Source: Turbatrix aceti
Taxonomy: Eukaryota; Nematoda; Chromadorea; Rhabditida; Panagrolaimidae
Reading direction: 5' to 3'
DNA: 64,000 nucleotides
Assembly: GCA_963969345.1 (NCBI GenBank)
Contig: OZ017769.1
Span: 9,303,725 to 9,367,724 of the forward strand
Each line of letters opens with the position of its first letter. Within the stretch, counting starts at the first letter, position 1. The notes below the pieces were generated by a model that did no database searches, was not told the origin of the DNA, and was given only the letters and a program-made list of their open reading frames with translations. The position numbers were made by a program, and so were the translations under genes. Below, one piece after another: positions 11,589-24,065 of this stretch.

Positions 11589-14500
11589 AAATTATAATTT
11601 TTTTTATAAAACAAAAAATGACGAAATCCCGAAAAAACAACGCCAAACGGCAAAAAATGACGAAATTGGAGCGATAGAACTTTGTTTAGGAAAAGTCACG
11701 TAATTGGTTCAATCGAGATGTACACAGAGTCTCGTGCTAATTATCTCCCTCATTAACATTCACTACAAATAAATACTTCTTTCTAAAAAAAAATTCGCGT
11801 CATCTTTGCTTTAACAAGTTTAAAAACGAAAACTATTATAAAAACGTCACAAAACCAGCCACACCCGTGATCCGGAAAAAACACAAAAACAACGAACGCC
11901 TGGTCGAGGAGCGGTGGCGGTGGTGGTGGTAGTTGTGCGTGATGGTTTTGGTCTCTAGTTCATCAACTCAGCTCTAGTCGGTCGAGTCGAGTCGAGTCGA
12001 GGGGGTTAGGAAAAATAGAGAAAAAAAACAATGAAACAACACGTCGACTTCGTTTTCGTCTTACTTAGATTAGATTCGATATTAGTTGGGGGACAATAAA
12101 TACATAGATCGCGAACTATATTATTTAGTCGTGTTGGTTTGGCCAACCAGCAACCGCCAAAAGTTAATAATCTCCCCCAAATGAATCCAGAACAACATTC
12201 GCCCTATATTAATTTTTTGGACTCGTATTTATTTTAATATAATCAATCGGAGGAAAACCATACGAGTCAAGTTTTCATTTTTTTGCTTCGTTTCGTTTCT
12301 CGTTCGTTCCTCATCCAGGTGTACTGCCTACGCAAACGATCGGGGATCGGGAACGAATGAACGAACGAATAAATGAACGAACAAATGATGCATTGGTTAC
12401 TACTGACCTTGGATATTATAATGCTCAAAAAACTACCAATCGTCGAAAAAACCAGCGTTCAAAGCGCCAAAATACATTGAACATAAAACTATGATGAAAC
12501 TTAAAAGTACATAAAAAAGGCAGTCAGGTAAAATAAGTATCGACAGGTGGTGACGTCGACATCTATCTCCCTACTCAACGACTCAGCCAATCACATGGTA
12601 AACAACCGAAATTCGTCAAAAAGGACATCATTAAATCGATAGAATACAATACAATACAATAACTCGGTGGTACAATACTGAAATCAGTTATGTCAGCAAA
12701 AAAATGCAAGGGAACATACATAAGGCAATCTACATATCTACCTGGACACGTGCTGTTGTCTTGTTCTTGTGTCTACGGATTAAAACACAAAAAGTGTGCT
12801 GGGTTGGCTAACGAACATTACATACAATTTATCATAAGGGTAACTGATAAAATAATAATAAAAAAATATTTTATACCCCAAAAAAACCCTAGACGGCGCG
12901 ATCAAAGCAAAACCCATCAAACAAACCCCCCTTGGAGAATAATCATCAAAGCAAGCGTGTCCACACGTTGGTTGGGGTGTTCGGTTCAGAAGTTGTCGCC
13001 GAACAACAACCAACCAACGTGTACTGGAGAACAGAACCGACGACAGACCGACGAGTCGTCAGTCGCCTCGAAGCACCGCTACTACTGGGATGGGATGGAA
13101 AAGACACAGAACAGGACACAGATAGACAGAGAGGAAAGTAACACAGCCCCAAGGGTTGGTTTGTGTTCGTTCGCTCGTTCGTTTGTGGTTTTGGTTGTCC
13201 AACGACGTCGACGACAACGACGACGACGATTACGATGTGCAATGCGCAATCCGTCTATCTATCTATCTCCTCGAGTCAAATCGCGGCTGCTGCACGCACA
13301 CAGGCACAACACAAGAAGACACCACCAACACCGGCGGCGGTTCGGTTCGGTTGAAGTTGAAGGAAGGCAGGCGCGTGCGCAACGCAGGCACACGCGTGGT
13401 GGCCGTAACGTAACGCACAGGAAAGGAAAGGAAAAGAAAAGAAAGGAAAAAGTTGGGGAGAAGAAAAAAAGGCCGAGAGTAAGAGTATAACTGCCTTGCT
13501 GCTGCTGCTTGCCACCACATCAGCACCAGCACCAGCACCAGCGCCTACAACGCAGCCCCTTAGGCAGTCCAGTCGTCATCGAGAGAGAGAGAGAGAGAGA
13601 CAGAGAGAGAGAACGGGCCAGAATGCAAACAGCCAGGAGAGTCAATCGTTTTGTGTTGTCGGTCATTCTTTCTCTCTTTTCAATACACTTTTTCCCGCCG
13701 GCAGACGAACGACAACGACGAAGACGACGAACGAACGAACGAACGAACACGACACAGGCGCTCCGCTCCACTCGTGTTGTGTCGTTTTCGTCCTCGTCGT
13801 CGTGGTCGTCGCTGGCGGCGGCGGCAGCAGCAACAGCACCGGCCGGGTTCGATGAGGAGACGCATCGCATCGATTGTATTGGTCGTCGAGGACGACAGAT
13901 GCACGGGTGGCGCGCGCCCCGCTTCTTCCCGGACCCTGCGGTGTGCGCGCACACCAAACCACCGTGTTGCAAACGAAAGAAAAAGAAAATTGGCAAAAAA
14001 AATATGAAAATGAACGCGCGCGCGCTTTGGAGTCTACACGGACGCATGCATACACACACACATGCATGAATACACAAAAAATTGTGTGTTGTGTGTGTGT
14101 GTGCGCACGCACACACTCGTGTTCTCCCGGGACGAACGAACGCGACCGCGACGTTCAAAATAATTCACCGAGGAGAAAAAAAATTATTGCACAATTGCCT
14201 TTGGAGTTGTGCGTCGGGGTCGTGTCGTGTCGTGTCCTGTCCTATCCTATCCCGTTTGCCGCTTCGTTGTCATCGCTGTCACTGTCGACGGAGATGCGAG
14301 ATGCATGCTTATGGGCGTCCGTACACGCGAACGCACCCAAAAAAAAGTAGTAGGCTAACGTCTTTTCAGAGGACGGCTTTTTAGAGACCCGGCGGCGGTG
14401 CTTCTTTTTTCCTCTCTCTTTCGTGAACATAAAAAAGAAGCCGCAGCGGGATGCCGGACATAAATGTGCCCTCGAGCGTGTGGTCCAACACCGGAGAAGA

Positions 14501-15560
14501 AGCGAAGAGGAGGAATAAAAAAATACTTGGCGTGATTTTATTTTTTGGGCTGGGAGGAGCTAAATAGTTCTGAGGGTTTGTTCGTGAAACCAATAGCTTC
14601 TTTTTTTCTTCTGAATGGTCGTGGGAACATCTAACGTTACCCAAAACCGGCTGGGGTTTGGTAAAATGGGTTTTTACTAATTGTTTAATCAGAAATTAAC
14701 TAAAATGAATAAAGATCGTAATTGGTCAGAAAATCAATCTCTTAAGCCCCTCGAAGCATTGATTTGTATCCTACAGAAAATAACTCTGAAAAATGAAGCC
14801 ATAGAGGGTACCCAAGGATAATCTGAAGGAAATAAACGTCAAGACAGCCCCTCCTGGCACACGTGAGACAAGAAAGACGACGACAACAAAAAAACAGGAA
14901 GTGTTTTTTGCTTCCTGTTAATTATTCTTACGTAACACGGAAAAAAATCGTAAACGCCTAAAAAAAATTAATTACGGTAAAAAAAAAAGAAAAGTTGAAA
15001 GTTTTCAAATCAAATCAATCCCGGTCAAATTATAACAAAAAAAAGATGACTTACAAAATTTAAATTTTCCGTTTTTCCGTCGACCAATAAAAAAATGGGA
15101 TATTGGTTGACGCAAGTCCAGAAAAGACAGCGGCAGAGGTGTGGATGAAGAATCTCCAAAGACGGAAGGGAGGAAAGAAGGGAGTGGAAGTAATGATGAC
15201 GGAGAAATGCTTTGTGCGTGGGACAGATGCAAGCATAGGCAGGCAGCGTGGACGCGAAGGCATGAGACCCCCATCGAATGCTGACCTCGCAAAACCATGC
15301 AAAAATTTTTTTGGGATAAAAAAAGTGAAGAAAACTTGGTGCATTACTATTATACTTTGCCCTGGTAGGAGGAAGGGGTTGAAAAAAAACTAAAAACACG
15401 TAAAAGTAGGTGGACAGGGGAAAAAAGATTCAGCACCCCTTAAGACTCATAATTAGGACAGAACTGACGAGTGTGGCATGGCAGCAACAGAAGCTGTGAC
15501 AGTGCCAAGTACTACTCGACTTTGACATAGCTTCCGTGCAATTAATCATCTCTGTTGCCT
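11589..15560. other. Long intergenic region with simple repeats
   Basis: This lies between the divergently transcribed GSK-3 and NAXE genes. No coding exon is supported. It carries many microsatellites: GTCGA repeats near 11985, ATACA near 12646, GAC/CGA-rich sequence 13200-13240, CACCAG 13521-13543, GA 13578-13612, GAAC 13728-13748, GCGCGCGC near 14018 and GT/CA runs 14083-14115. Arg- or Ser-rich open frames at 12.7-14.4 kb on both strands come from this composition. Confidence 0.5.
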
Positions 15561-15639
15561 TTTCAAGCCATTAGGAAATCAGGTTTCAAATTTCAAAAAA
15601 CAGAAAACTGAGAGAGGACATATTTAGTTTGCAATTTAG

Positions 15640-16110
15640 GCCAGAAAATCGCAAAATCCATTACCGTAATTTTAAGCACAAATAAAATTTTCGTTGTAAG
15701 ACCAATGTCGAACAAAAACTGATCGTAATTTTCGTTTTCTGCAATTTACGCCGGCAAAGGGATCCAAAATCGTATATTTTGGTCCTAACTTTCGCTGTGA
15801 GACCGACGTCGGATAAAAACTGATCCCGTTTACCGATTCGTTTACTGTAATTTAGGCCAGAAAACGGGAAAAATCCGCTTAGGACCTAATATCATAATCT
15901 TAGATCAAATTTTCGGTGTAAGGTCGATGTGGAATAAAAACTGATCGGACTAAAAATTGATTTTAACCCTCGTATCCTACAATTTGTGCAATTCAGGCAA
16001 GAATATGGAAAAAAATCCGTTGAAAACCCAAAATCGTAATTTTTGGCCAAAATAAATAAATTTTCGCTGGAAGACCAATGCTTACAAAAAAACTGAGCGT
16101 AATCCTTATT
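15640..16110. repeat. Four-copy degenerate repeat with about 100-140 bp spacing
   Basis: A core like TTTTCGCTGTGAGACCAATG followed by TCGGATAAAAACTGATCG occurs at about 15688, 15790, 15909 and 16050. Each is followed by A/T-rich filler with TGCAATTTAGGCC. A fifth copy lies inside NAXE intron 1 near 17573. Copies are diverged and non-coding. Confidence 0.6.
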
Positions 16111-16925
16111 TTCCAGAAAAGCAACTGGTGAATGAAATGAATCACTGACACTGACGGCATGTTATGCCAAACTGGATAAAACTGTTGTGGTAAAAACAAA
16201 AAAAAAGACGACGATTACGTCGCAAACAGCACAAACAAGAGGTGAATGACTGACTTGTTGTTGTGCCGTCGGCGTCGTCGTCGTTGCCGCCAGAGGGGAG
16301 TCTCGTCTCGTCCCCATTGCTTCTTCCCTCTCTCGCTTATAAACTCCACGGCCCTGGCTCGGCTGGGCTGGACTGGGCACTCCTGCACGGCACACGCGGC
16401 TCTGCCCGGCGGAAAGGGTGCATGTCAGCCGAGCTAGACCCCACAACTGATGCGATATACTATGGAGAAGCTACTCGTAGTACTATAGCTTCAATCGTTT
16501 ATCCCCCCTCCATTCCTCGCCCCGTGAAAGAGGAGACGAGACACGCGCGCGGGATTATCCTAAAGTCAGGGAGAGAGCGCTGTGCCGTAGACAGACGACT
16601 GCCTCCGAGGGTTGAAATGTCAGAAATGCTCACATTGACCCCCCAGACAGGTAAACAAGGAGTAAACAAAAAAGAACTTGGTACAATAGGCCACAAACAA
16701 TGACGTAATAAACGTAATGAAAAATAATAACACAAAAAAACCGTGAAAACAACATTCACGTCGGTGACGTCAAAAAAAGCGCCAGGAAAAAAGAACAAAA
16801 AAAGAAAACGATCTTCGAACACAAACTTTTTTTGGCTCTGGCAAAGTGTCCTGTTTTTCACACACGAAAAAAATAGATGCAAACATGTTTTTTGTTGTTC
16901 AGTTGTTACTTACGCCGACAGTCAT
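16111..16925. other. Intergenic, promoter side of NAXE
   Basis: A GC-richer island (16260-16450) precedes A-rich sequence. No exon was supported. The NAXE outron probably lies at its right end. Confidence 0.35.
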
Positions 16926-16936
16926 TTTTTTGGCAG
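16926..16936 (+). promoter_or_regulatory. Probable spliced-leader acceptor for NAXE
   Basis: TTTTTTTGGCAG ends three bases before the ATG at 16940. An acceptor this close to the start, with no upstream coding sequence, is typical of nematode trans-splicing and supports the first ATG as the start. Confidence 0.55.
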
Positions 16937-16939
16937 TGA

Positions 16940-18277
16940 ATGACCGTCCTTCTTGTCAGCCTAGGCCGAAGGTTGCTTCAACGATCTTTTCTCCTGTCAA
17001 CCTGCAAAATGTCGTCTGCCAGTCCGAAATTCCTGAATCAAGAAGAGGCGATCGCCATCGATCAGGAACTCTTCAACGAGTACCGCTTCAGCGTCGATCA
17101 ACTTATGGAACTCGCGGGCTTGGCATGTGCCCAGGCGGTTTTTGACCTCTACAAGCCCGGAAAGGTGCTTGTTGTCGCTGGACCTGGTAACAATGGTGGC
17201 GATGGACTCGTCGCTGCGAGGCATCTCAAACTTTTTGTAAGCCAGATGGTTCGGGGATTTATTTGGGAGACTTTATAGATTATAGATTTTTTGTCCAAAT
17301 TTTTTTTTGTCAATGTTGAGTTTCAAATTAGTTTTTTTGGTCTTTTGGACCTATTTTGCATTTTTTTGGACAATTTTTTTCTCAAATTGCGTATTTTTTG
17401 GTTTTGCTAAAAAAATCAGATCGATATCAGATTTTTGTTTTGATTAGGTTTTGAATTAAACCAGAAAAATTCTTTTGTATAGCTTTGATTTTCATTTTTT
17501 GAATATTTTTTTAATTTATAATTTGCAATTTTTTTGCAAAATATGTTTTTGATATTTTGCCTTAATTTTATTTTCGCTGTGAGACCAATGCCGACTAAAA
17601 TCTTATCGTATCCTCAAATTTCATTTACGATTGGCACTTTTTGGTATTTGCGATACTTTTTTTTAACCTAGAAATTTTTTTTTCATTCGAATTTACTTTT
17701 TTTGAGTTTGGCCTATTTTTCACATTTTTTGTTATATTGTGTTTCAGGGCTTTGTGCCGTCAATTCTCTACCCGAAACCGTCAAAAGGCGACCTCATGCA
17801 GCGCCTCGTCCACCAGACGTCCCGCATGGACATCCCGTATCTCGATGCTGCCTCTTCGCTGACATCCTCGGATGTCAAGGGTTTTGACGTCGTCGTCGAT
17901 GCCATTTTTGGCTTCAGCTTCAAGCCACCCATCCGGGAACCGTTTGGCGGCATTCTCAAGGCTATCAACGATTCTGGGGTTCCTGTGTTTTCGGTTGACA
18001 TTCCTTCAGGTCAGTTTTGAGTTTTTTGTCATTTTGGAAGTATTTTTTGTTATTTTGAGGCTGGGACGTCGAAAAAGGCCCGCCAACGGATGCTTCGACC
18101 CCTGCGCTTCACCCGGATGCTCTCATCTCACTCACAGCACCCAAACTCTGCGCACGGCATTTCACCGGTCGTGCCCACGTCCTCGGGGGTCGATTTGTGC
18201 CATCGAGCCTGGCAGCCAAGTACTCACTTGCCCTCCCCGAGTATCCGTCGTCGACCGGAATTGTTAGATTGTCGTGA
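16940..18277 (+). CDS. NAXE: NAD(P)H-hydrate epimerase (YjeF_N / NAXE)
   Basis: Three exons (16940-17236, 17748-18009, 18060-18277) encode 258 aa. The enzyme interconverts R- and S-NAD(P)HX so that the partner dehydratase can repair damaged nicotinamide cofactors. The first 23 residues lack acidic residues and contain RR and R, like a mitochondrial targeting peptide; a second ATG (residue 24) would give a cytosolic form. Family hallmarks are LMELAG, the phosphate loop GPGNNGGDG (81-89), ARHLKLF, the stretch [30 protein letters not shown] and LISLTAPK, ending in a short C-terminal tail. Alignment by eye to human NAXE is continuous across both introns. The last intron ends in TTTTGAG, an unusual acceptor, yet the reading frame across it is conserved. 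Intron 1 (511 nt) contains a copy of the repeat seen at 15640-16110. Confidence 0.95.
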
Positions 18278-18763
18278 TCCACCGAGCTACACTCGCATCC
18301 ACCCTCCAGGCACATTTGCACCTTTCTGTCAATTACCAATTACCTGACCGGGGCTTAATTAGTGTACTGTCTTCGTGAGAACAACTTCCTGGCACATGTT
18401 CATAATCCTGTGTCAGAAATGTATTTGTACGAGTAAAAAAATTGTATGGAAAACATGTTTGACCCGGTGCGCGGGTAATTGCAATGGAGGAAGAAGACAC
18501 TCGCTAATCCCACCGTTGCCCAAGTGCGCGATCAGTTGCACAACACACAATCGCATCAAGTGCACGATTACCGTGAGACGCGTTCAACTTTGTTGACTTT
18601 GCCCATGACTGGGGGTCAGGTCACGAAGATTATCACTTTTTTTGGATAGTTTGGATATTCGATGGCGTTGGAGAATTTTGAGATCGAAATTACTGTATTT
18701 CTTTTGTTTTTTGATGAACTATGGCATTAGCGAACATACAAAACTTTTGTCTAAAAAAAATTG
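18278..18763. other. 3' flank of NAXE, no gene seen
   Basis: This is mixed-composition sequence between the NAXE stop and the inverted bHLH exon copy. Neither an AATAAA signal nor an exon was identified with confidence. Confidence 0.35.
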
Positions 18764-19026
18764 CCGTCGCGGTGAGTGCGGAAAAGTTGGGCGCTCCGAC
18801 AGAGGGCAGTTGCTGCTGGGGCACAGCCGGGGTCGTCGGGGTCATGAGCGTTCTCGGGGTGCAGGACGTCGTGGACGGAGTCGTCGGCGACGTTACCGAC
18901 ATGGACATTGGCTCGGGTGGGGGTGGGGGTGGGGGTACCGAGGAGCCACAACTGTCAGAGGAGAGTCGCTGGCGGAGGTCTTCGTTGTCGGCGGTTAGCG
19001 ACGGATCCTGAAGGACAGGTGATTTA
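18764..19026 (-). pseudogene. Inverted partial copy of bHLH exon 3
   Basis: This 263 bp segment is the reverse complement of 21345-21609: the last 20 bp of bHLH intron 2, its acceptor and the first 245 bp of exon 3. I count about six or seven substitutions and one single-base deletion (GGTTAGCG in place of GGTTAGGCG), giving roughly 97% identity. The deletion breaks the frame after the first codons. The copy has no bHLH domain exon and no stop of its own. It lies 1.4 kb upstream of the functional gene in the opposite orientation, so any plus-strand transcript through it would be antisense to the bHLH mRNA. Confidence 0.85.
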
Positions 19027-20449
19027 AAATAAAAAAAAATTACAAGTTAAAATGTTTTATGCTTAGATTTTTTTTGCATTGTAAATATAGTGTTGTTTAC
19101 GCTCAAATAACACTTGAAAAACACATATTTTTTCTTTTTTTGCGGGGAAAAATTAGGAAATTATTATAAAAATTTTGTTAGTTAGCAATTCTTGAAAACA
19201 AAACTTGAAAAACATTTTGAGTGCATTTTTTACGGTAAAACAAAAATTAAGATGCGCACGTCTAAAATGTTCAAAAGCCCGCCAAATTACAATATTCAAT
19301 GCAAAAAAACCATAAAAGTCACGAAAACAGTCTAAATCCAAAAATTAGCAACAACGATCGCAACCGCTTTAAAATCCAACTCACCGGTCTAAATGTTGAA
19401 AAAATCGTCAGAAAAATTTAGTTTTGAAAAAATTTTAACAAAATTCAATTTTTTTTTTGAAATTAAAAATAAAAAAATTAAAAAAAATGTTGTGGAAGAT
19501 ACTGTTTTTTTGTGGATTCTTATGAAAAAATCTTGCCAAAAGCATATCCTGGAGTTATTGGTTTGTTCCTTCTGAATTTTATTTTTAACACCATTGCACT
19601 TGTCATCATTGTCGTTATTGTTTGTATCTTGCATTTTGCAACTTGTTGTCTTCATTCATCCCCCAGCATGCCAAATCCCCCTACAAAGTTGGCATTCATG
19701 CCAGGTCATAAATGGCGTCACAAATCAAGCTTCAAGGCTGTGTACCTTTTATCCGAAACCCATCAAAAAACCGTAGCACGATGCTTTCTTTATTTCCTTC
19801 TTCCAAAGCGGTGCAAATGAAATGCAAATGAACGCCGAGAGAGACACCCTGCCGTTTGACGACCCGCAACTATGGATGTGATGTGACGACTGTCAGCAAG
19901 CTTCGGGGGTGAAAGAGCGTCAAGGTCGCGCATGCATGCATGCATGCATGCATCATTGCAACACCTCCGGATTGTGTGCATACCCTCACCTATCCTACCG
20001 TAATCCTCTTTGTAATCGTCGTCGAATGATTCCCTTACACGCCACGCAGCATGGGAAAGCATGGAAATACGGAATTCATGGGAAAAACTTTTGATTTTGC
20101 ATGCTTTTACCGTATGGCAGTACCCTATGGGAACGTCCACAAGCTTACGAAACCTTTCCCACAGTAATTTACGCTTATGGTTTGACAAGTGATGATCGCA
20201 ATTGCTTCAAGCAGTTACTTCAACTGTCCTGGTTGCTTCTGTCTTCGAGCTCTTCTCTTGCTCTCTCGCGCGCGCAGCACCGACTCCACCCACTCCTGAC
20301 GCGTGTCTGGTCTGCTGCCAATTGGTCGAGTTGTCGTTCGTCTTCGACTCCGCCTACAGTCTCTCTCCCCTGTCTCAGAATACGGGGCCTTCAGCCTTCA
20401 AGTGTTGCAATACGGTTGTTGTTATTGTCTGGTATCCACACGATACACA
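19027..20449. other. Intergenic, promoter side of the bHLH gene
   Basis: A/T-rich sequence occupies 19027-19620. A perfect ATGC tetranucleotide repeat lies at 19929-19953. No TATA box or exon could be assigned. Confidence 0.4.
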
Positions 20450-21809
20450 ATGACGAGTCTCGGCGGTGGCAGTAGCAACGGTGATTCTTCGGACGCATCC
20501 GTCTCCCGACAGGCTATGAAGCGAGCTGGATCTACGGAATCCGATGAATCGTATGATTCTAAAAAATCGGTAAGTTTATTTTTTTTATTGCACGTTGACG
20601 GAAACGTTTGACAAATTCGTTGTGCAGCGATCACTTCCATTGGATGACCTTCAGCTGGAGCCATACGTCCGCAAGCGACGGGGTTCGTGCGAAAAAATCA
20701 AACAACGCCTTCAGAAGCTCGATCCCGATGAACAGGATCGTCTTCGACAGTGCATTAATTCGCGTGAACGCAAACGGATGCATGATCTCAATTCGGCGCT
20801 TGACATCCTTCGCAACACGCTTCCACACTCCAAGATGCCCAATTCACGGAAATTAAGCAAGATCAATACTATTGTATTTGCTGCGGAATGGTGAGTTGGA
20901 TTTTGAAGCGATTATGGTCGTTGTTGCTAATTTTTGGATTTGGACGGTCTTCGTGACTTTTACGGTTTTCTTTACATGGAATATTGTAATTTGGCAATTA
21001 TTTGAAAATTTTAGACATGCGCATCTTTATTTTACCGTTATTTTCTAAATTTTATGAAAATTTTTTACTGTAAAAAATATTGCCAAAATGTTTTTTTCGA
21101 GTTTTGTTCTCAAAAATTACGAAAAAATGAAATTTTGACGACAATTTCTATAATTTTTACTGGAAATTTTTTTTTAAATGTGTAAAAAATTTACTGTAAC
21201 AAATATGTTTTTCAAGTGTTGTTTTGAAATGTTGCTAAAAAATACCGTAAAAAAACCTAAAAATTTGTTTTCAAGTTTTAGTTTAAAAAAATTTTTATCG
21301 TAAAAACCTCAAAAAACTTTTTTTCTCATTTTTTTACAAAATGTTTCAATCACCTGTCTTTCAGGATCCGTCGCCTAACCGCCGACAACGAAGACCTCCG
21401 CCAGCGGCTCTCCTCTGACAGTTGTGGCTCCTCGGTACCCCCACCCCCACCCCCACCCGAGCCAATGTCCATGTCGGTAACGTCGCCGACGACTCCGTCT
21501 ACGACGTCCTGCACCCCGAGGACGCTCATGACCCCGACGACCCCGGCTGTGCCCCAGCAGCAACTGCCCTCCGTCGGAGCGCCCAACTTTTCGGCACTCA
21601 CCGCGGCCGCTCATCAGCAGCTGGCGGTGCTCATGGCGGCTTCTGGCCTGCCGCCTGCCGCTTTTCTTCCCCACTTCTGTCCTCCTCCACCCATGCCGCA
21701 CCGGTTCATGCAGCCTGGCGGGTGTCTCAAAAAACTCGCGGGTCCCGGAACGCCGACGGGTCCGTGCATCTGCGTGGACTGTATGCTTCGCAAGACGCAG
21801 GACGTCTAG
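20450..21809 (+). CDS. Olig/Beta3-like basic helix-loop-helix transcription factor
   Basis: Three exons (20450-20569, 20628-20890, 21365-21809) encode 275 aa ending in TAG. The bHLH domain spans about residues 79-133. Its basic region INSRERKRMHDLNSALD carries the Glu and Arg residues that read E-box DNA, and helix 2 starts RKLSKINTIVFAAEWI. The wording NSRERKRMHDLN and RKLSKI is typical of the Olig/Beta3 group (nematode hlh-16, hlh-17, hlh-32 relatives), which act in nuclear control of neuron or glia fate. The region after the domain is rich in Pro, Thr, Ser and Ala, including seven prolines near residue 150, and the C-terminus has a CxCxxC cluster. AATAAA at 21970-21975 is a plausible poly(A) signal. 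Intron 2 is 474 nt. Exact orthology is uncertain. Confidence 0.9.
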
Positions 21810-21969
21810 CGGGGTTCTCAGAGGGGTGAAGTGCTCTTTTTCTTTGAAAACATTTTCTTGCCCGTGCCTGCCGTCTGTCGTTTCTTCCTCCTTCTAAGAT
21901 TATGTATTTTTTTTGTCTCTTCTTTTGTGTAGATTATGTATTGCCATTGTGGACGGAGAAAAGACACTA

Positions 21970-21975
21970 AATAAA
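21970..21975 (+). terminator. Poly(A) signal of the bHLH gene
   Basis: AATAAA lies 161 nt after the stop codon and is followed by a T-rich stretch. Confidence 0.5.
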
Positions 21976-23738
21976 TTTGTATGCTAACCATAACGTCTGT
22001 TGATTTTTTTTGCTCATGCTCATGCTTGATCCGGGGCTAATCCACCATAAGAGACTTAAGCGACCACCCAAGACAAGACAAGACGATGACCACACGCGTA
22101 ACAATAACACCTCACCCAGTCAACCAGTCAACCAACCAAACCCCTTCACACCTTCGTGGCAAGTAGGCGGATTACCAGGGCGCGTTGCGTCAGCCATAAT
22201 CGACTCGACTCGAATCCACGCACCCAATGATTTGTGGGTGCCCTGTCCCCATGAATCTCGGGTCATTGTCCCGATCGGGCGCAAGCTGTCAACTCTCGTC
22301 CATTGTTACGGTTATGCAATACCGTTAGTTTTGTCTTTTGTCGAGAGTGGTACAGAAAAAGTCACTGGCAGTTTATAATTTATTTCTTTTCCGTTTTTTG
22401 AGGTTTTGTTCGAACAACAATGAACTAAACTGTCTGGTGGTGTCAAAGTGTGGAGGTAATACTCTTAAAATATTAAATATTTTTTTGCACCCGTTTAGGA
22501 TGCTGAGGGTTTTTTTGCCTCCAAAGCCTCAGCAGGAGGCCTCAGACTGTTGGTTTACCGCATTTGTTGGATTTTTCAATGGTTTTTGATACAAAAAAAG
22601 ATGAAATTGGTCTGATTTTAATCAAAAAGAATTTTTTGGGGATGGGGTAAAAAAAATAATGTTACAGTATACCAAGTTATTGTTGAAGGCGAAAAATAGA
22701 AAATGCAATTCAATCCAAAACCAACATCAACAAATGAGAAAATGAGGCACACTTACATGTGCTGTTAAATTGCAAATGGACCGATTAAAAAAAAGCGAAG
22801 TTTGCTAACCTGAATTTTTCAAAAAAATTGATTTGAAAATACATAAATACATATCCGATCGTAATTATGTATCTTTAAAAAATTTTTCATCCAGATTTTT
22901 TTTGAGTCCAAAAAAATCCGTGGAAAGCTTTATCATCATCAATCTTTGCCGATTGACATGTTATCTTAACGCTCGACGAACGTCGCCCCGGAGGCAATCA
23001 ATTAATTAAATCGCAAAAATAAATCCATCTTTCATTTATTTGTTCACCTCAAAAAAAATAATGTTGCCGAAGTTGACTTCTGTTCAAAAACATAAAAAAA
23101 AAGAGGAAGAAAAAAACATCATTGCCAGTTGTCGTGCTGTTTTATTGTGCAACTGAGGACACGACACCTTGGATGACACCTTTCACCTTTCTTTTTGTCT
23201 TCTAAAAGACAACAAATGCCGCCTTTTTTCTTTCCATTTAACCAGGATCGTCTCAATTTACCCATTTAAGGAAAATGGGCAGAAACAAAAATGAGAAAAA
23301 ATGGGATAATGACCGGCTATGCTCCTGTGGTGTACGTACTTGGCATTTGATCGCAAGTCATCCAGCAAGAAGTTTGCCGACGTCTGGCTCAAGTAACTCC
23401 CACTGGACCACCGCAACGAGACAAGATGATGATGACCACACCGCACCGACTTGTCTTTATTGTGCACGGCATTGTCCACCGACACTGTCGCCGGCGCCGT
23501 CAACCGAAGGCTTAGTGGCTAGTGACCGGTCAATTAACAACATAATGCGCACGTTTGGGCCGAGACAAGTGAAAAGGACAAGAAGCCACTTAGGAGGCCA
23601 AATAACTGACTGGCTGTATGTTTTTCTCGACAACTGAACGTTTTGTCATCGATGACAAGGATGTATGGCAACAAAATTAATTTTAGATACAACAAAGCGT
23701 AATAATTCAAAAAAACGGGAATAAAACATTTAAAAAAA
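21976..23738. other. Intergenic, nothing recognised
   Basis: This is mixed A/T-rich sequence with no supported exon. Open frames are short and lack homology or splice support. Confidence 0.4.
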
Positions 23739-24065
23739 GATTGATGCCCTCGGGCGATCTGCTCGATCTAGGAGATCCAAATCAATGGCAACGGTGAGAT
23801 TTGCGGGTCTTCCAGACGAGCAGCAGCCTTCGACGTCGGCAGTTAAGCCTCCGAGTGAACGGAACTACGTCCTGGTCGTGTGTCCCTCGTGTAAACGTCG
23901 ATTGCTTGTCAAGAGTCCCGTGAACCTGTCGTCCCAGAGAGGTAGAAGACCTCCGACGTCTTCCAACATGCTTCGGAGCGGAAGACAGGTCGAGGCGTAT
24001 GCCTTTGCCGAGTGAGTTGTTTTTGGGGTGATTTGTCGATGGTTTTGACTTACATTGAGTTTTTT
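23739..24065 (+). pseudogene. Inverted partial copy of LIM-gene exon 1
   Basis: This segment is the reverse complement of about 32240-32577: the 3' part of exon 1 of the LIM gene plus about 60 bp of the following intron, including its GTGAGT donor. The encoded stretch beginning MATVRFAGLPDEQ and ending AYAFAE (76 residues) matches the LIM protein exactly. The true start codon and all other exons are missing. The intron part is slightly more diverged than the coding part. The original gene lies 8.3 kb away on the opposite strand. Confidence 0.85.

Noticed and set aside
12690..14430. Many Arg-, Ser- or Cys-rich open frames on both strands
   Set aside because: They are products of microsatellites and GC-biased simple sequence, without homology, signal peptides or splice consistency.
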